Source: Brevibacillus panacihumi (lineage in GTDB: Bacteria > Bacillota > Bacilli > Brevibacillales > Brevibacillaceae). From it: a DNA stretch of 64,000 nucleotides. The position numbers and the translations under genes were made by a program. Below the pieces are notes generated by a model. It made no database searches and was not told the DNA's origin. It saw only the letters and a list, made by a program, of their open reading frames with translations. Location: contig NZ_RHHT01000002.1 of NCBI RefSeq assembly GCF_003710985.1, forward strand, positions 186,001 through 250,000, in the 5' to 3' direction. Positions 26,468-36,567 of the stretch are shown in pieces. Numbering within the stretch: position 1 is the stretch's first letter; the number at the start of each line of letters is the position of its first letter.

Positions 26468-27394
26468 ATGAAAAAATGGAACGTAGGGACGCGTCGCAGT
26501 CGCTTGGCGCTCACCCAGACCAATTGGGTCGTGGAACAACTGCAGAAGCTTGAGCCAAATGCAAGCTTCGAGCTGCATGAGATCGTGACCAAGGGAGACA
26601 AGATCCTTGATGTGACGCTTTCCAAGGTAGGGGGCAAAGGGCTGTTTGTGAAGGAAATCGAGCAGTCCCTGTACGATAAAGAGACGGATTTCGCCGTACA
26701 CAGCCTGAAGGACATGCCGGCAGAACTGCCGGATGGTTTGGTCATCGGGGCGATTCCGAAGCGGGTCGACCCGCGGGACGTGCTTCTCTCCAAAGACGGC
26801 AAAACATTGGATGAACTGCCGCAGGGAGCATTGGTCGGCACGAGCAGCCTGCGTCGCGCGGCACAATTGCTGGCTTATCGACCGGACCTGCAAATCGAGT
26901 CTGTGAGAGGAAACATCGACACGCGCATGCGCAAACTGCACGAAGGCAATTTTGATGCGATCATTCTCGCAGCAGCTGGATTGGAGCGCGTCAATTTTGA
27001 AGGAGAGATTTCCCAATTTATCCCGGTTGACATCAGCCTTCCTGCTGTCGGTCAGGGAGCTTTGGCGATCGAGTGCCGATCCGATGATGAAGAGACACTG
27101 GCTCTGCTTCGCCGTCTGGACGACGAGCCGACAAGACAGGCGGTCACGGCCGAGCGCACCTTCCTGCACAAGCTGCAAGGGGGATGTCAGGTTCCGATCG
27201 GCGCATACGCCACCGTGACGGACGGCGTGATACAGATTACCGGTATGGTCGGCTCTCCGGACGGCAAACAGTTGTGCAAAAGCTCAGCTTCCGGAAGCGA
27301 TCCGGTGGCAGTAGGCTTGCAGGTAGCGGAGGCTGTATTGAAGCAGGGAGCGGCGGATATTTTGGCGAAAGTACTGCAGGAGAATGAAAAATGA
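26468..27394 (+). CDS. hemC: Porphobilinogen deaminase (hydroxymethylbilane synthase)
   Basis: Joins four porphobilinogens into hydroxymethylbilane; 308 residues. The dipyrromethane-cofactor cysteine is C240 in G-G-C-Q-V-P-I-G-A. N-terminal G-T-R-R-S-R-L-A-L-T-Q-T, the catalytic aspartate region H-S-L-K-D-M-P near 78, and S-S-L-R-R-A-A-Q-L near 128 are intact. Its stop overlaps the hemD start by ATGA-type overlap. Confidence 0.97.
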   Translation: MKKWNVGTRRSRLALTQTNWVVEQLQKLEPNASFELHEIVTKGDKILDVTLSKVGGKGLFVKEIEQSLYDKETDFAVHSLKDMPAELPDGLVIGAIPKRVDPRDVLLSKDGKTLDELPQGALVGTSSLRRAAQLLAYRPDLQIESVRGNIDTRMRKLHEGNFDAIILAAAGLERVNFEGEISQFIPVDISLPAVGQGALAIECRSDDEETLALLRRLDDEPTRQAVTAERTFLHKLQGGCQVPIGAYATVTDGVIQITGMVGSPDGKQLCKSSASGSDPVAVGLQVAEAVLKQGAADILAKVLQENEK

Positions 27395-28203
27395 TGAGCG
27401 GTGAAGCCTACACCGAATCAACAAGGCCGCTCGCAGGCAAATGCATCATGGTGACACGGGAGCGCAGCCAAGCGAGAGAGATGGTTGAAAAGATCGAGGC
27501 CTTGGGAGGAGAAGCCTATGCTTTTCCACTCTTGAAAATGATCCCGCCGCAAGACAGCACGAAGCTGGATGCTGCGATTCGCGAACTGGACAGCTATGAT
27601 TGGCTGATCTTCACCAGCGTGAATGGCGTCCGTTACTTTTTCGCCCGCATGGATCAATTGGGAGTACCCGCAGCAAGCATCACAGGCCAGCTGGCGGCCG
27701 TCGGACCCAAAACAGCAGCAGTCCTGGAAGAACGGGGACTACAGGTAGCCGTAATTCCCGGGGAATATGTGGCGGAAGGCTTGTTGGCCAGCCTGGGCAA
27801 TCAGCTTCATGCAGGCCAGCGGGTACTGCTGCCGCGAGCGGATATTGCACGAAAGCTCCTGCCGCAGGAACTGCAGGCGTTGGGCATGGACGTGACTGAG
27901 GTGGATGTCTACCACACCGTGATTGATGCCGAGCAGGCGCCTGAGGCAGCCCGCCTCATTCAACATGGCGAAATCGACGCTATCTTGTTTACCAGCTCGT
28001 CTACCGTCTCGCATTTCGTCCAGGCGATGGCACCTTTTGCCAAGCCCGGGTGGCTTGCGCGGGTCAAGATTGCCTGCATCGGCCCTATTACGGCTGAAAC
28101 AGCGCAACGGCTCGGATTGTCAGTACATGTTGTGGCTCAGGAGTATACTGTGGATGGCTTGCTGGAGGCTGTAACGAAAAATATGGGAGGGGAACACGCA
28201 TGA
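27391..28203 (+). CDS. hemD: Uroporphyrinogen-III synthase
   Basis: Closes and inverts ring D of hydroxymethylbilane; 270 residues. The family is poorly conserved, but the usual features are present: V-T-R-E-R-S-Q-A near residue 21, [11 protein letters not shown] near 70, L-P-R-A-D near 149, T-E-V-D-V-Y near 171, and F-T-S-S-S-T-V near 199. Position between hemC and hemB, overlapping both by a few bases, settles the assignment. Start ATG 27391; the ATG at 27394 is an alternative. Confidence 0.95.
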   Translation: MMSGEAYTESTRPLAGKCIMVTRERSQAREMVEKIEALGGEAYAFPLLKMIPPQDSTKLDAAIRELDSYDWLIFTSVNGVRYFFARMDQLGVPAASITGQLAAVGPKTAAVLEERGLQVAVIPGEYVAEGLLASLGNQLHAGQRVLLPRADIARKLLPQELQALGMDVTEVDVYHTVIDAEQAPEAARLIQHGEIDAILFTSSSTVSHFVQAMAPFAKPGWLARVKIACIGPITAETAQRLGLSVHVVAQEYTVDGLLEAVTKNMGGEHA

Positions 28204-29174
28204 CAAGCAAATTTGATCGTCACCGCCGCTTGCGCAGCAGTGCGGCGATGCGCAGTCTGGTTCGGGAAAATCACGTACGGGTAGAGGATCTGATCTATCC
28301 GCTATTTGTCGTGGAAGGACAGAACATCAAGGAACAGATTCCTTCGATGCCGGGAGTCTATCATTTCTCCCTGGATCGTCTCGCGGAAGAGATGAAAGAA
28401 ATCGCCGCGGCGGGCATCAAGTCCGTGCTGATGTTCGGCGTGCCGGAGCACAAGGACGCATGCGGCTCTGAAGCGTACAACGATCAGGCGATCACTCACC
28501 AAGCGATTCGCCAAATCAAGGAAGCGTATCCGGAGATGATCGTAATCGCAGATACCTGTCTGTGCCAGTATACGGATCACGGCCATTGCGGCGTATTGCA
28601 TGAAGGCCAGGTCGTCAACGACGAAACCCTGAAGCTGCTGGCCCAGACCGCTGTCTCCCAGGCCAAAGCCGGGGCTGACATCATCGCGCCCTCCAACATG
28701 ATGGACGGTTTTGTCATCGCGATCCGCGAAGGCTTGGACGAAGCGGGCTTTGCCCATATCCCGATCATGTCCTACGCGGTGAAATACGCCTCTTCGTTCT
28801 ACGGACCATTCCGCGATGCGGCGCATTCGACACCGCAGTCCGGCGACCGCAAAAGCTATCAGATGGACCCTGCCAATGCGCGTGAAGGCTTGCTGGAAGC
28901 TGAGTCCGACATCAAAGAAGGCGCAGATTTCCTCATTGTGAAGCCGGGTCTGGCCTTTATGGACATGGTCCTGCGTCTGCGCGAAAATTTCCATGTACCG
29001 ATTGTCGCCTACAACGTGAGCGCGGAATATTCGATGGTGAAGGCAGCAGCAGCCAATGGCTGGATCGACGAAGAGCAGATTGTAATGGAAACACTGGTCG
29101 GCTTCAAGCGTGCCGGGGCTGATCTGATCATTACGTACCATGCCAAAGACGTGGCAAAATGGTTGGCGAGGTGA
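28200..29174 (+). CDS. hemB: Delta-aminolevulinate dehydratase (porphobilinogen synthase)
   Basis: Condenses two aminolevulinates to porphobilinogen; 324 residues. The zinc-binding cysteine cluster [14 protein letters not shown] is at about residue 119, so this is the zinc-dependent type. Schiff-base lysines are in [14 protein letters not shown] near 195 and L-I-V-K-P-G near 247. Starts in the last codon of hemD (four-base overlap). Confidence 0.97.
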   Translation: MTSKFDRHRRLRSSAAMRSLVRENHVRVEDLIYPLFVVEGQNIKEQIPSMPGVYHFSLDRLAEEMKEIAAAGIKSVLMFGVPEHKDACGSEAYNDQAITHQAIRQIKEAYPEMIVIADTCLCQYTDHGHCGVLHEGQVVNDETLKLLAQTAVSQAKAGADIIAPSNMMDGFVIAIREGLDEAGFAHIPIMSYAVKYASSFYGPFRDAAHSTPQSGDRKSYQMDPANAREGLLEAESDIKEGADFLIVKPGLAFMDMVLRLRENFHVPIVAYNVSAEYSMVKAAAANGWIDEEQIVMETLVGFKRAGADLIITYHAKDVAKWLAR

Positions 29175-29179
29175 GCGAC

Positions 29180-30463
29180 ATGAATCGTGAAAAATCATCG
29201 CAGTTTTTTGCTGAGGCGCAGACCTACATACCGGGAGGCGTCAACTCTCCGGTACGTGCATTCAAAAGCGTCGGAGGCAATCCGGTCTACATCGCCAAAG
29301 GGGAAGGCTCCCGCATCTACGATGTGGACGGAAACAGCTATATTGATTACATCGGCTCCTGGGGACCGCTGATTTTGGGGCATGCTCATCCTCAGGTGCT
29401 GGCTGCCATTACGGAAGTGGCGGCATTGGGAACGAGCTTTGGTGCTCCTACCGAAAGAGAAACCGAGATGGCAAAGCTCGTTTGTCAGCTCGTCCCTTCT
29501 GTGGAAGTGGTCCGCATGGTCAACTCCGGTACAGAAGCGACCATGAGCGCTCTGCGTCTGGCGCGCGGCTATACCAAGCGCAATAAAATCATGAAGTTCG
29601 AAGGCTGCTACCACGGACATGCCGACAGTCTGCTGATCAAGGCAGGATCGGGTGTGGCGACGCTCGGCTTGCCTGACAGCCCGGGCGTACCGGAAGGCAC
29701 AGCGCAGAATACGATCACAGTGCCATACAACGACTTGGAAAGTGTAAAGCTTGCGTTTGAACACTTTGGCGAGGATCTGGCAGCTGTCATCGTCGAGCCG
29801 ATCGGCGGGAACATGGGTGTTGTGCCGCCATTGCCAGGCTTTTTGGAAGGATTGCGCCAGATTACGGAGCAATACGGAACGCTGTTGATCTTCGACGAGG
29901 TCATGACAGGCTTCCGGGTAGCGTTGGGCGGAGCGCAAGAGCGGTTCGGCATCACGCCTGACCTCACAACCATGGGGAAAGTCATCGGCGGCGGCTTGCC
30001 AGTCGGCGCTTACGGCGGCAAACGGGAAATCATGCAGCAGATCGCTCCTGCAGGTCCGATCTACCAAGCGGGGACACTCTCCGGAAATCCGCTTGCGATG
30101 GCGGCAGGGCTGACTACCCTTCAGGAGCTGTCCAAGCCAGGTGTGTACGAAAGGCTGGAAAAGCTGTCGGCGCGACTGGGCGAAGGGCTTGCCGAAAACG
30201 CCGCGAAGCTGGGAATCCCGCATACCTTGAACCGCGTAGGCTCAATGGTCTGCCTGTTCTTTACCGATACACCCGTCGTCAATTACGAGACGGCGAAGAC
30301 CTCCGACCTGGAGCGCTTCTCCGCCTACTTCAGCCATCTGCTCGACGATGGCATCATGATTCCTCCTTCGCAATTTGAAGGAATGTTCGTCTCCTTGGCT
30401 CACACAGAGGAAGACATTGAGCGCACAATCGAGGCAAGCTACCGGGCGATGCAAAAGCTGTAA
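29180..30463 (+). CDS. hemL: Glutamate-1-semialdehyde 2,1-aminomutase
   Basis: PLP enzyme converting glutamate-1-semialdehyde to aminolevulinate, 427 residues. PLP lysine in [11 protein letters not shown] near 265, N-S-G-T-E-A near 121, and D-E-V-M-T-G-F-R near 238. ATG 29180 is used, with GAGGTGAG 3-9 nt upstream; the frame is open from 29159 inside hemB. Last gene of the hemAXCDBL unit; a terminator follows directly. Confidence 0.97.
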   Translation: MNREKSSQFFAEAQTYIPGGVNSPVRAFKSVGGNPVYIAKGEGSRIYDVDGNSYIDYIGSWGPLILGHAHPQVLAAITEVAALGTSFGAPTERETEMAKLVCQLVPSVEVVRMVNSGTEATMSALRLARGYTKRNKIMKFEGCYHGHADSLLIKAGSGVATLGLPDSPGVPEGTAQNTITVPYNDLESVKLAFEHFGEDLAAVIVEPIGGNMGVVPPLPGFLEGLRQITEQYGTLLIFDEVMTGFRVALGGAQERFGITPDLTTMGKVIGGGLPVGAYGGKREIMQQIAPAGPIYQAGTLSGNPLAMAAGLTTLQELSKPGVYERLEKLSARLGEGLAENAAKLGIPHTLNRVGSMVCLFFTDTPVVNYETAKTSDLERFSAYFSHLLDDGIMIPPSQFEGMFVSLAHTEEDIERTIEASYRAMQKL

Positions 30464-30474
30464 AAACCATCAAG

Positions 30475-30516
30475 GGCTGTCCCACACGTCTATGGACGTA
30501 AAGGGCAGCCTTTTTT
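30475..30516 (+). terminator. Terminator after hemL
   Basis: Long hairpin: GGCTG-T-CCC (30475-30483) pairs with GGGCAGCC (30503-30510) with one bulge, plus an inner ACGTC/GACGT stem, followed by six Ts. Ends the first hem operon. Confidence 0.85.
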
Positions 30517-30592
30517 GCTTTCTTACAGGATTTCCCTTCCCTTGGTGCGAATAGAAATAAGATGGCTTGATCGAAAAAAGGAGTGAATCGCC

Positions 30593-31075
30593 ATGACAGG
30601 GACGATTGTCAGCCTTCCACAGAAGCATTTCATCGGGATGAGCTTTTCCGGGTCATTCCAGACGCTTATAGCGGGAATGCCGGGTCATTGGGGAGATTTT
30701 CTCAAGCGCCAGGATGAAATTGCGCAGATGATCGAACCGGCTGTCCGCTACGACATCAGTGATGAGAACCGCAGCTTTCAGATGCATACCGAATACGTCG
30801 CCGTTGAAGTGGAGGGCTTTGCCCATATCCCGGAGAAGATGGTCGGGTTTACGATTCCAGCGCGCACCTATGCCCAATTCACCCACGTCGGTCCAATGTC
30901 ACAGGTGCAGAATACCTATACGCAATTGTTTCAATGGCTCCAAGCCCAAGGCCTGAGGATGGATGAATCCGCATTGCGACTGGAGCGCTACGACGAACGG
31001 TACATCCCTTCCCTCCACGCTGCGGACCGAGCTGAGAATGCCTATGAGATTTTCATTCCATTGCTTGAAAAATAG
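30593..31075 (+). CDS. GyrI-like / AraC effector-binding domain protein
   Basis: 160-residue protein with the fold of the small-molecule-binding domain of AraC-type regulators (GyrI-like, SRPBCC-unrelated), without a DNA-binding part. Typical features: N-terminal F-I-G-M-S-F-S-G, central [13 protein letters not shown], the [14 protein letters not shown] strand-turn near 85, the W-L-Q-A-Q-G-L helix, and C-terminal Y-E-I-F-I-P-L. It may bind a hydrophobic or cationic ligand; no partner is obvious. AAGGAGTG precedes ATG 30593. Confidence 0.8.
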   Translation: MTGTIVSLPQKHFIGMSFSGSFQTLIAGMPGHWGDFLKRQDEIAQMIEPAVRYDISDENRSFQMHTEYVAVEVEGFAHIPEKMVGFTIPARTYAQFTHVGPMSQVQNTYTQLFQWLQAQGLRMDESALRLERYDERYIPSLHAADRAENAYEIFIPLLEK

Positions 31076-31173
31076 AAGACGGCGGAAATAGGCAACCTTT
31101 TTGCAAGAAATCAAGTCAGAAAGAGAGAGAAACCCAACACCGTAATGGGATTGGAACTGAAAGAGGGATCATA

Positions 31174-32877
31174 TTGAGCATGATTGGAATTGACTTGGGA
31201 ACCACGAACAGCCTTGTCGCCTATTGGGACAAGGATCAAGCTGTCATCATCCCGAACGTGCTGGGGGAGCATTTGACTCCGTCGATTGTCAGTGTGGACG
31301 AGAATGGCAGCATCCTGGTAGGGCGAATTGCCCAGGAGCGGCTGATTACCCATCCGCATCTGACCGCGTCCACCTTCAAACGTTTTATGGGGACAGAAAA
31401 AAAATACACGCTAGGTGCGCATACATTTACGCCAGCAGAGCTTTCTTCGTTTATCCTCAAAGCATTGAAAGAAGATGCGGAGGCCCATCTGGGTGTAGAA
31501 GTAACAGAGGCTGTGATCAGCGTTCCCGCCTATTTTAATGATTCCCAGCGCAAAGCGACGAAGCGGGCGGCGGAAATCGCGGGGTTGAAAGTAGAGCGTC
31601 TGATCAGCGAGCCGACAGCGGCAGCGATCGCCTATGGCTTGCATCAGGAAAAGCCGGAAACCAAGTTTCTCGTCTTTGACCTAGGAGGCGGGACTTTTGA
31701 CGTCTCCGTGCTTGAGCTGTTTGAAGGCATTATGGATGTCAAATCGATCGCTGGGGATAATTTTCTCGGTGGAGAAGATTTTACTGAAATTCTGATTGCG
31801 CATTTTCTGGAGAAACACAAGCTGGAACTCGCCTCTCTAGACACTAAGACCCAATCAGCGCTCTATAAACAGGCAGAAACCTGCAAGCTCGCCCTGGGGC
31901 AGGAAACCAGTGCAACGATGAGCCTGACGATCCGGGATCAAGCCTACGAGCTGCGGCTGGATCGGACGGAGTATGAAAAACTGGCTCATCCGCTGTTGCT
32001 GCGCTTGCGCAAACCCATCGAACGGGCATTGCGGGACGCCTCGCTCTCCCCGTCCGATCTCGACGCGGTGATCCTGATCGGCGGCGCGACACGGCTACCG
32101 CTGATCAAGCATGTCATCGGGCGCATGTTTGGACGCATGCCGTACACCAATATCAACCCGGACGAAACAGTTGCTTTGGGCGCGGCGATCCAGACCGCTT
32201 TGAAACAACGCAATCAAGCACTGGAGGAAATCATTCTCACGGATGTTTGCCCTTATACACTGGGGACGAGCGTCGTACAGGAGCTGGGGAACGGCCAATT
32301 GTCATCCGGCCACTTTTTCCCGATCATCGAACGAAACACGCCGATTCCCGTCAGTCGGGTTGAGCGCTTGTACACCGTACACGACAATCAAAAACGGTTG
32401 AACGTAGCTGTATATCAGGGGGAAAGCCGGCTTGTCGAACATAATATCAAGCTTGGCGAGCTGCAAATCAAAATTCCCCCTGCCCCGGCGGGAGAGCAGT
32501 CGATCGATGTCCGTTATACCTATGACATCAACGGAATTCTTGAGGTCGAAGTGGTCAGCGTCTCGACAGGAGAGAAAAAGCGGGTTGTGATCGAGCAAAA
32601 TGAAGGCAGCATGACCAAGGAACAGATCGAGGCTCGATTGCAAGAATTGCAGGATATCAAAATCCATCCGCGTGACCGTACGGAAAACCGCTTGCTGATC
32701 GCGAAAGGAGAGCGGCTGTATGAAGAGGCTCTCGGTGAGCGGCGTGAAGCTATTGCCATCGCCATTCAGCAGTTCGAGAAAGCCTTGCTGACCCAAAACG
32801 ACAAGGAAATCAAGAAAGCCACTGAAATATTCAAGGAGCGGCTGGAACAGATGGAAAGGTGGATGGATTTCTCGTGA
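31174..32877 (+). CDS. hscC: HscC-type Hsp70 chaperone
   Basis: Specialised Hsp70, 567 residues from TTG 31174 (ATG 31180 gives a two-residue shorter form). ATPase domain with [10 protein letters not shown] near residue 4, [10 protein letters not shown] near 168, and G-G-A-T-R-L-P near 307; substrate domain from about 365 with P-Y-T-L-G-T-S near 353; helical lid shorter than in DnaK. Length and the early W-D-K-D-Q match the HscC group rather than DnaK (about 610-640 residues). In E. coli hscC is linked to J-domain genes djlB/djlC and DUF1266 genes ybeR/ybeU; the same combination follows here. Overlaps the J-domain gene by four bases. Confidence 0.88.
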   Translation: MSMIGIDLGTTNSLVAYWDKDQAVIIPNVLGEHLTPSIVSVDENGSILVGRIAQERLITHPHLTASTFKRFMGTEKKYTLGAHTFTPAELSSFILKALKEDAEAHLGVEVTEAVISVPAYFNDSQRKATKRAAEIAGLKVERLISEPTAAAIAYGLHQEKPETKFLVFDLGGGTFDVSVLELFEGIMDVKSIAGDNFLGGEDFTEILIAHFLEKHKLELASLDTKTQSALYKQAETCKLALGQETSATMSLTIRDQAYELRLDRTEYEKLAHPLLLRLRKPIERALRDASLSPSDLDAVILIGGATRLPLIKHVIGRMFGRMPYTNINPDETVALGAAIQTALKQRNQALEEIILTDVCPYTLGTSVVQELGNGQLSSGHFFPIIERNTPIPVSRVERLYTVHDNQKRLNVAVYQGESRLVEHNIKLGELQIKIPPAPAGEQSIDVRYTYDINGILEVEVVSVSTGEKKRVVIEQNEGSMTKEQIEARLQELQDIKIHPRDRTENRLLIAKGERLYEEALGERREAIAIAIQQFEKALLTQNDKEIKKATEIFKERLEQMERWMDFS

Positions 32878-34211
32878 GCGTATGGGATATCTTGGAGATC
32901 AATCCGACCGGGGAAGAATCCGCCATCAAAAAAGCGTATGCCAAAAAACTGAAGCAGCATCACCCCGAGGATGATCCGGAAGGGTATCAACGGCTGCGGG
33001 AAGCGTATGATTCAGCCCTCAAGCAAGCCAAGCATATCGCTGCCACCCCGGCCCTTACAGTCATGGATGAGGAAGAAGCGGAAGGTGCGGAAGGCGACGA
33101 GGCATGGATGTGGCAGGATGAGGACGAGGAATGGGAAGAAGAGCCGGATGAGACCGTCTTGCCGGAAATCCAAGTGCACCCTGTCCGCCGTTTTTTGGAA
33201 CAGGTCGAGGAACTGTACGAAGATTTTCCGTCGCGCATCGAGCCCGACTCTTGGAAAGCTTTGCTGGATTCAGACGTTGTGTGGGATGTAGAGCATAGCC
33301 AGTCCTTGCAGGATGGACTGATCTCCTTTTTGGAGGATTCGCACTATCTCCCGCGCAGTGTCTGGGAGGTGCTTGATCAAGTATTTCGATTCAGCGCGGA
33401 CAAGGAAGCCTTGCTGGAACGTTATCCGGAGTATTTTGTGGAATACATACTTCGTCAGATCAATGGCTCGATGGAGCTTCGCTACGATTGTTTTCGCGGT
33501 TCAGCGGCAATAGACGACGTGGACATCGAGGAATACCTCTACTTGCGGGAAGAGGCACAGGAGATGCTCGGCGATGGCGAGCTGGAGGAAGCAAAAGATC
33601 TCCTGGATACGGCTCATGAGATGTTCGCTGACGACCCGGATCTGGAGCTTATGCGAAGCAAGTATTTTCTGGCAGTGGGGGAAACCGACCAAGCGCTGGC
33701 ATCCCTTCAACGCGTCATTGAGCTGCGTCCGGATGACTGGGACGGACATTGGCATCGGGCTCAGCTGCTCCATGATCTCCAGCGTTACGAGGAGGCCTTG
33801 GCTGATTTGGATGTTCTGCTTCAGCAGGAGCCTCATAATTCGCATGTGCTGAGCCTGGCCGGGCGCTGTCATCTCGGACTGGGGCAGATCGAGGAAACCA
33901 GGGAGAAGATGAAGCTATCCTATGAACAAGACAACACGCACATCAACACGTTTGTGTATTGGTATATGGCGGGGAACAAGCATTTCTACGAGCAGCCACC
34001 ACTAAAGCGCGCTGATCGTCGCAAAGCCCGACTGCACACCTTCTACTACTGGGCAGTGGTATTCCTTCGTATGACCTGGCTGCCAATCATCCTTTATACA
34101 TTGCTTGAAGTGTTCTTCGATTTGCCTGCAATCTGCAACCGCTTGTTTATTCTGATCCTGCTCTGGAATTTATGGAGAATGATCAGGTCAGAACGCTTTA
34201 TCTCAACCTAG
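32874..34211 (+). CDS. J-domain protein with TPR repeats and C-terminal membrane segment
   Basis: Probable co-chaperone of the preceding HscC, 445 residues from GTG 32874, which overlaps the hscC stop. Residues 1-45 form a J-domain: [17 protein letters not shown], and the loop H-P-E where canonical J-proteins have H-P-D. An acidic stretch (about 60-100) follows, then a middle region and TPR-like helices at about 225-345 ([24 protein letters not shown]). Two membrane helices lie near 390-435. The architecture resembles DjlB/DjlC-type J-proteins. The H-P-E loop may alter or restrict Hsp70 stimulation (inference). Confidence 0.82.
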   Translation: MSVWDILEINPTGEESAIKKAYAKKLKQHHPEDDPEGYQRLREAYDSALKQAKHIAATPALTVMDEEEAEGAEGDEAWMWQDEDEEWEEEPDETVLPEIQVHPVRRFLEQVEELYEDFPSRIEPDSWKALLDSDVVWDVEHSQSLQDGLISFLEDSHYLPRSVWEVLDQVFRFSADKEALLERYPEYFVEYILRQINGSMELRYDCFRGSAAIDDVDIEEYLYLREEAQEMLGDGELEEAKDLLDTAHEMFADDPDLELMRSKYFLAVGETDQALASLQRVIELRPDDWDGHWHRAQLLHDLQRYEEALADLDVLLQQEPHNSHVLSLAGRCHLGLGQIEETREKMKLSYEQDNTHINTFVYWYMAGNKHFYEQPPLKRADRRKARLHTFYYWAVVFLRMTWLPIILYTLLEVFFDLPAICNRLFILILLWNLWRMIRSERFIST

Positions 34212-34227
34212 AAAGGAGTAACCCTGT

Positions 34228-34938
34228 ATGCGAAAGCACTACAGCAGGAAGAAGCAAAGGCATCTAGAGATGTACTTTCGCTGTCTGTCCAGTTTTTGCA
34301 ACGACAGTCTTCTGACCAACTACTATCTCCTTTACGAGTTTCATCCCATCGAGCGATGGCTTCGAAACCACCTGTTGAAACAGGCTTTGGTGTTATGGGA
34401 TATAAAGGATGCGGCGTCCTTGAAAGAGCGAATCAGCTGGTTGCTGGATGACGGCGGACGCATGGAATACAAGGAATTGCATCATCAGCTATTGGCACTG
34501 ACAGAGGCAGCCCGCCGCAGGTATATCGAGACCGCCGAGGATGATCTGAAGCATGCCAAGCGCAAAGTGGTGCATACGTTTCTTCCCCAATTGCCGTCTG
34601 GCGAGATTGCGGCGTTCGGTGGGGGATGGGCGATCTATCTAAGTCGGGTAGGGCTGGCCTACGGGTATCTGACGAAAGAAGAAGCATGGCCCTACAAGAT
34701 AGAGGCTGCCCGTTATATCCAACAGCATTACAGCAGTTGGGGCGAATATATCACCGCTATTGCTGCAGGAAACATTTTCAAATCGTCAGATAAACAGATG
34801 ACACGTAACAGACCGATCATCAATATGGCCAGTTCCTTCCTTGGCAGAAGTACATTGGTCAAGAAAGTCGTTTGGGAGCAGGATTTGCAGCCGGACAGGG
34901 CAGTGAGCCTGCCAAAACAGGAGCACGTTTCGGTCTGA
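34228..34938 (+). CDS. DUF1266 (YbeR/YbeU-like) protein
   Basis: 236-residue cytoplasmic protein. Features resembling DUF1266: I-S-W-L-L-D-D-G-G-R near residue 70, A-F-G-G-G-W-A-I-Y-L-S-R-V-G-L-A-Y-G-Y near 131, E-E-A-W-P near 152, and the S-S-W-G-E-Y-I-T-A-I-A-A-G motif near 171. Function unknown. In E. coli, DUF1266 genes ybeR and ybeU lie in the hscC/djlB/djlC region; here one follows the J-domain gene by 16 bp, with GAAAGGAG as ribosome site. The assignment rests on motif resemblance and context. Confidence 0.72.
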   Translation: MRKHYSRKKQRHLEMYFRCLSSFCNDSLLTNYYLLYEFHPIERWLRNHLLKQALVLWDIKDAASLKERISWLLDDGGRMEYKELHHQLLALTEAARRRYIETAEDDLKHAKRKVVHTFLPQLPSGEIAAFGGGWAIYLSRVGLAYGYLTKEEAWPYKIEAARYIQQHYSSWGEYITAIAAGNIFKSSDKQMTRNRPIINMASSFLGRSTLVKKVVWEQDLQPDRAVSLPKQEHVSV

Positions 34939-34971
34939 GGATGAGAAACATGGAAGGGTCTGATCGTCCAA

Positions 34972-35966
34972 GTGAAGAAAATCAGAGACTGGGTCATCAC
35001 AGATGCCCAATTAACCAAGTGGATTTCTTCCTTTCTGCTCGAACAAGAACCCTTTTTCCTGGAGGACCCTCGGCTTGTCACGCTATTGCACGAACACTCG
35101 ATGATGGTCTATAGCAGGAAGGAGTATATCGATAGTCATCCCAATTTCGTACTGAAATCAGCATCTGTTTATAACCTCTGGGAGCAGCCACGAGAGTGTT
35201 GGATATGGGCCTCCAGCAGCAAATTGAGATCTCAGTTGCCACAGGATTTACTGGAACGAATCTATCAAGAACAGCAACGCCTCAATAGAGGACAAGTCTT
35301 CGATGCAGAATGGATAGGCTGGTTGGAGCGGCATTTTTCTCTCCCTGAAGCCTGTAAACGACTCCTTGATACACATGTTTTTCAGACCGCGGGAATGCGT
35401 TACCTGATTTTGACATACGAGATTTGGCAGACGCTGCCCATTGATGTCCGTGAACAAACATTGCTTAGATGGCTTGCGTCCAGTTGGAACAAGAACCGCG
35501 GTCATGGAATTTGGATGAGATTCCTGATAGTCATCAAGCTTCCCTTCCGCTTCTTCGTTCTCATGCAGGCCACTTTTCCGATTCGAGCGGTGCGAATTGT
35601 TTTGCTGCTTCCTTGGCGCTTTGCATGGAGAATCACGTGCAAGCAGAGGAAATCATCCGCCTTTGGCTACATCAAGCCCCCTTTTTTCGGATGCTGGATT
35701 CGATCGGGTACTTACCCTGTATGCAGGTGCGGGATGAAGAGGGGCTAGACAACATGCAAGCATCAGATGTGCTGGTCTGGAAGAATCAAGCAGGGGAAGG
35801 CATCCATGCAGCTTTTTGTATCGCATCAAGCTTCGTATTCAATAAAATGGGGCAGTCCTGGGAACAGCCCTGGTCCGTAATCGACATCAAAGAAATCCTG
35901 GATTATGGCGAGGTGATTTCAGGGGGTGGAAAGATTGTCATTTACCGAAAAAGCAAGCCCGAATGA
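34972..35966 (+). pseudogene. Frameshifted gene of HscC cluster, possible Cys/His hydrolase-like C-terminus
   Basis: Two overlapping frames appear to be one gene. Frame 1 runs from GTG 34972 with protein-like sequence up to about L-L-R-W-L-A-S-S-W (35490), after which the translation turns Cys/Arg/Trp-rich; frame 3 becomes protein-like at about 35470-35510 and continues to 35966. A single-base loss between about 35480 and 35510 would join them into about 330 residues. The C-terminal part has G-A-N-C-F-A-A-S-L-A-L, then S-D-V-L-V-W and I-H-A-A-F-C-I, then F-N-K-M-G-Q-S-W, a Cys...His spacing reminiscent of NlpC/papain-fold enzymes (speculative). No slippery heptamer is obvious. I do not recognise the family. 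Confidence 0.6.
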
Positions 35967-36522
35967 GACTTGCCTCTATTTCGTCCGCCATGCCCATTCA
36001 GTCTATTCTGCGGATGAATACGGCAGGCCGCTGAGCGAGCGTGGCTATCAAGATGCCCAGCGAGTAACAGAAATCCTGAAGACAGAAAACATCAATCGAA
36101 TCCTCTCCAGTCCCTACAGACGCGCCATTGAAACCGTGGAGGGGATAAGCAGATTCTTGGGTATCGAAATCGAACGGAAAGAGGATTTTAAAGAGAGAGT
36201 GGTAGCCAGTCATCCCGTCGAAGACTTCACTTTGGCGATGGCGAAGCTGTGGGCAGATGAGCATTTTGCTTGGCCGGGAGGAGAGTCGAACCAAACGGCA
36301 CGTGAAAGAGGCGTGCGTGCAGTCAAAAGGGTACTGGAATCCCATCCGGGCGAAAAAATCGTCATCGCAACACATGGAAATCTCATGGTCCTCATGATGA
36401 ACCATTTTGACAGCAGGTATGACTTTTCCTTTTGGAAAGAGCTTGCGATGCCGGATGTGTACAAGCTCACTTTTGAAGGGATGCAATGGCGAGAGGCTCG
36501 AAGACTATGGCTACCCCAATAG
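35935..36522 (+). CDS. Histidine phosphatase family protein
   Basis: Phosphoglycerate-mutase-like phosphatase, 195 residues from TTG 35935 (AGGGGGTGG 5 nt upstream); GTG 35926 is an alternative start. The phosphohistidine motif is F-V-R-H-A-H-S near residue 17, R-H-A instead of R-H-G. S-S-P-Y-R-R-A-I-E-T near 58 and the second catalytic histidine in I-A-T-H-G-N-L near 144 are present. Substrate unknown; such proteins dephosphorylate small metabolites or sugars. Overlaps the end of the frameshifted gene by about 30 bp, so translation may depend on it. Confidence 0.85.
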   Translation: MSFTEKASPNETCLYFVRHAHSVYSADEYGRPLSERGYQDAQRVTEILKTENINRILSSPYRRAIETVEGISRFLGIEIERKEDFKERVVASHPVEDFTLAMAKLWADEHFAWPGGESNQTARERGVRAVKRVLESHPGEKIVIATHGNLMVLMMNHFDSRYDFSFWKELAMPDVYKLTFEGMQWREARRLWLPQ

Positions 36523-36567
36523 GGAGCAGTCTGAACAACCAACACGTGAAAAAGGCAGGAGAACAGC

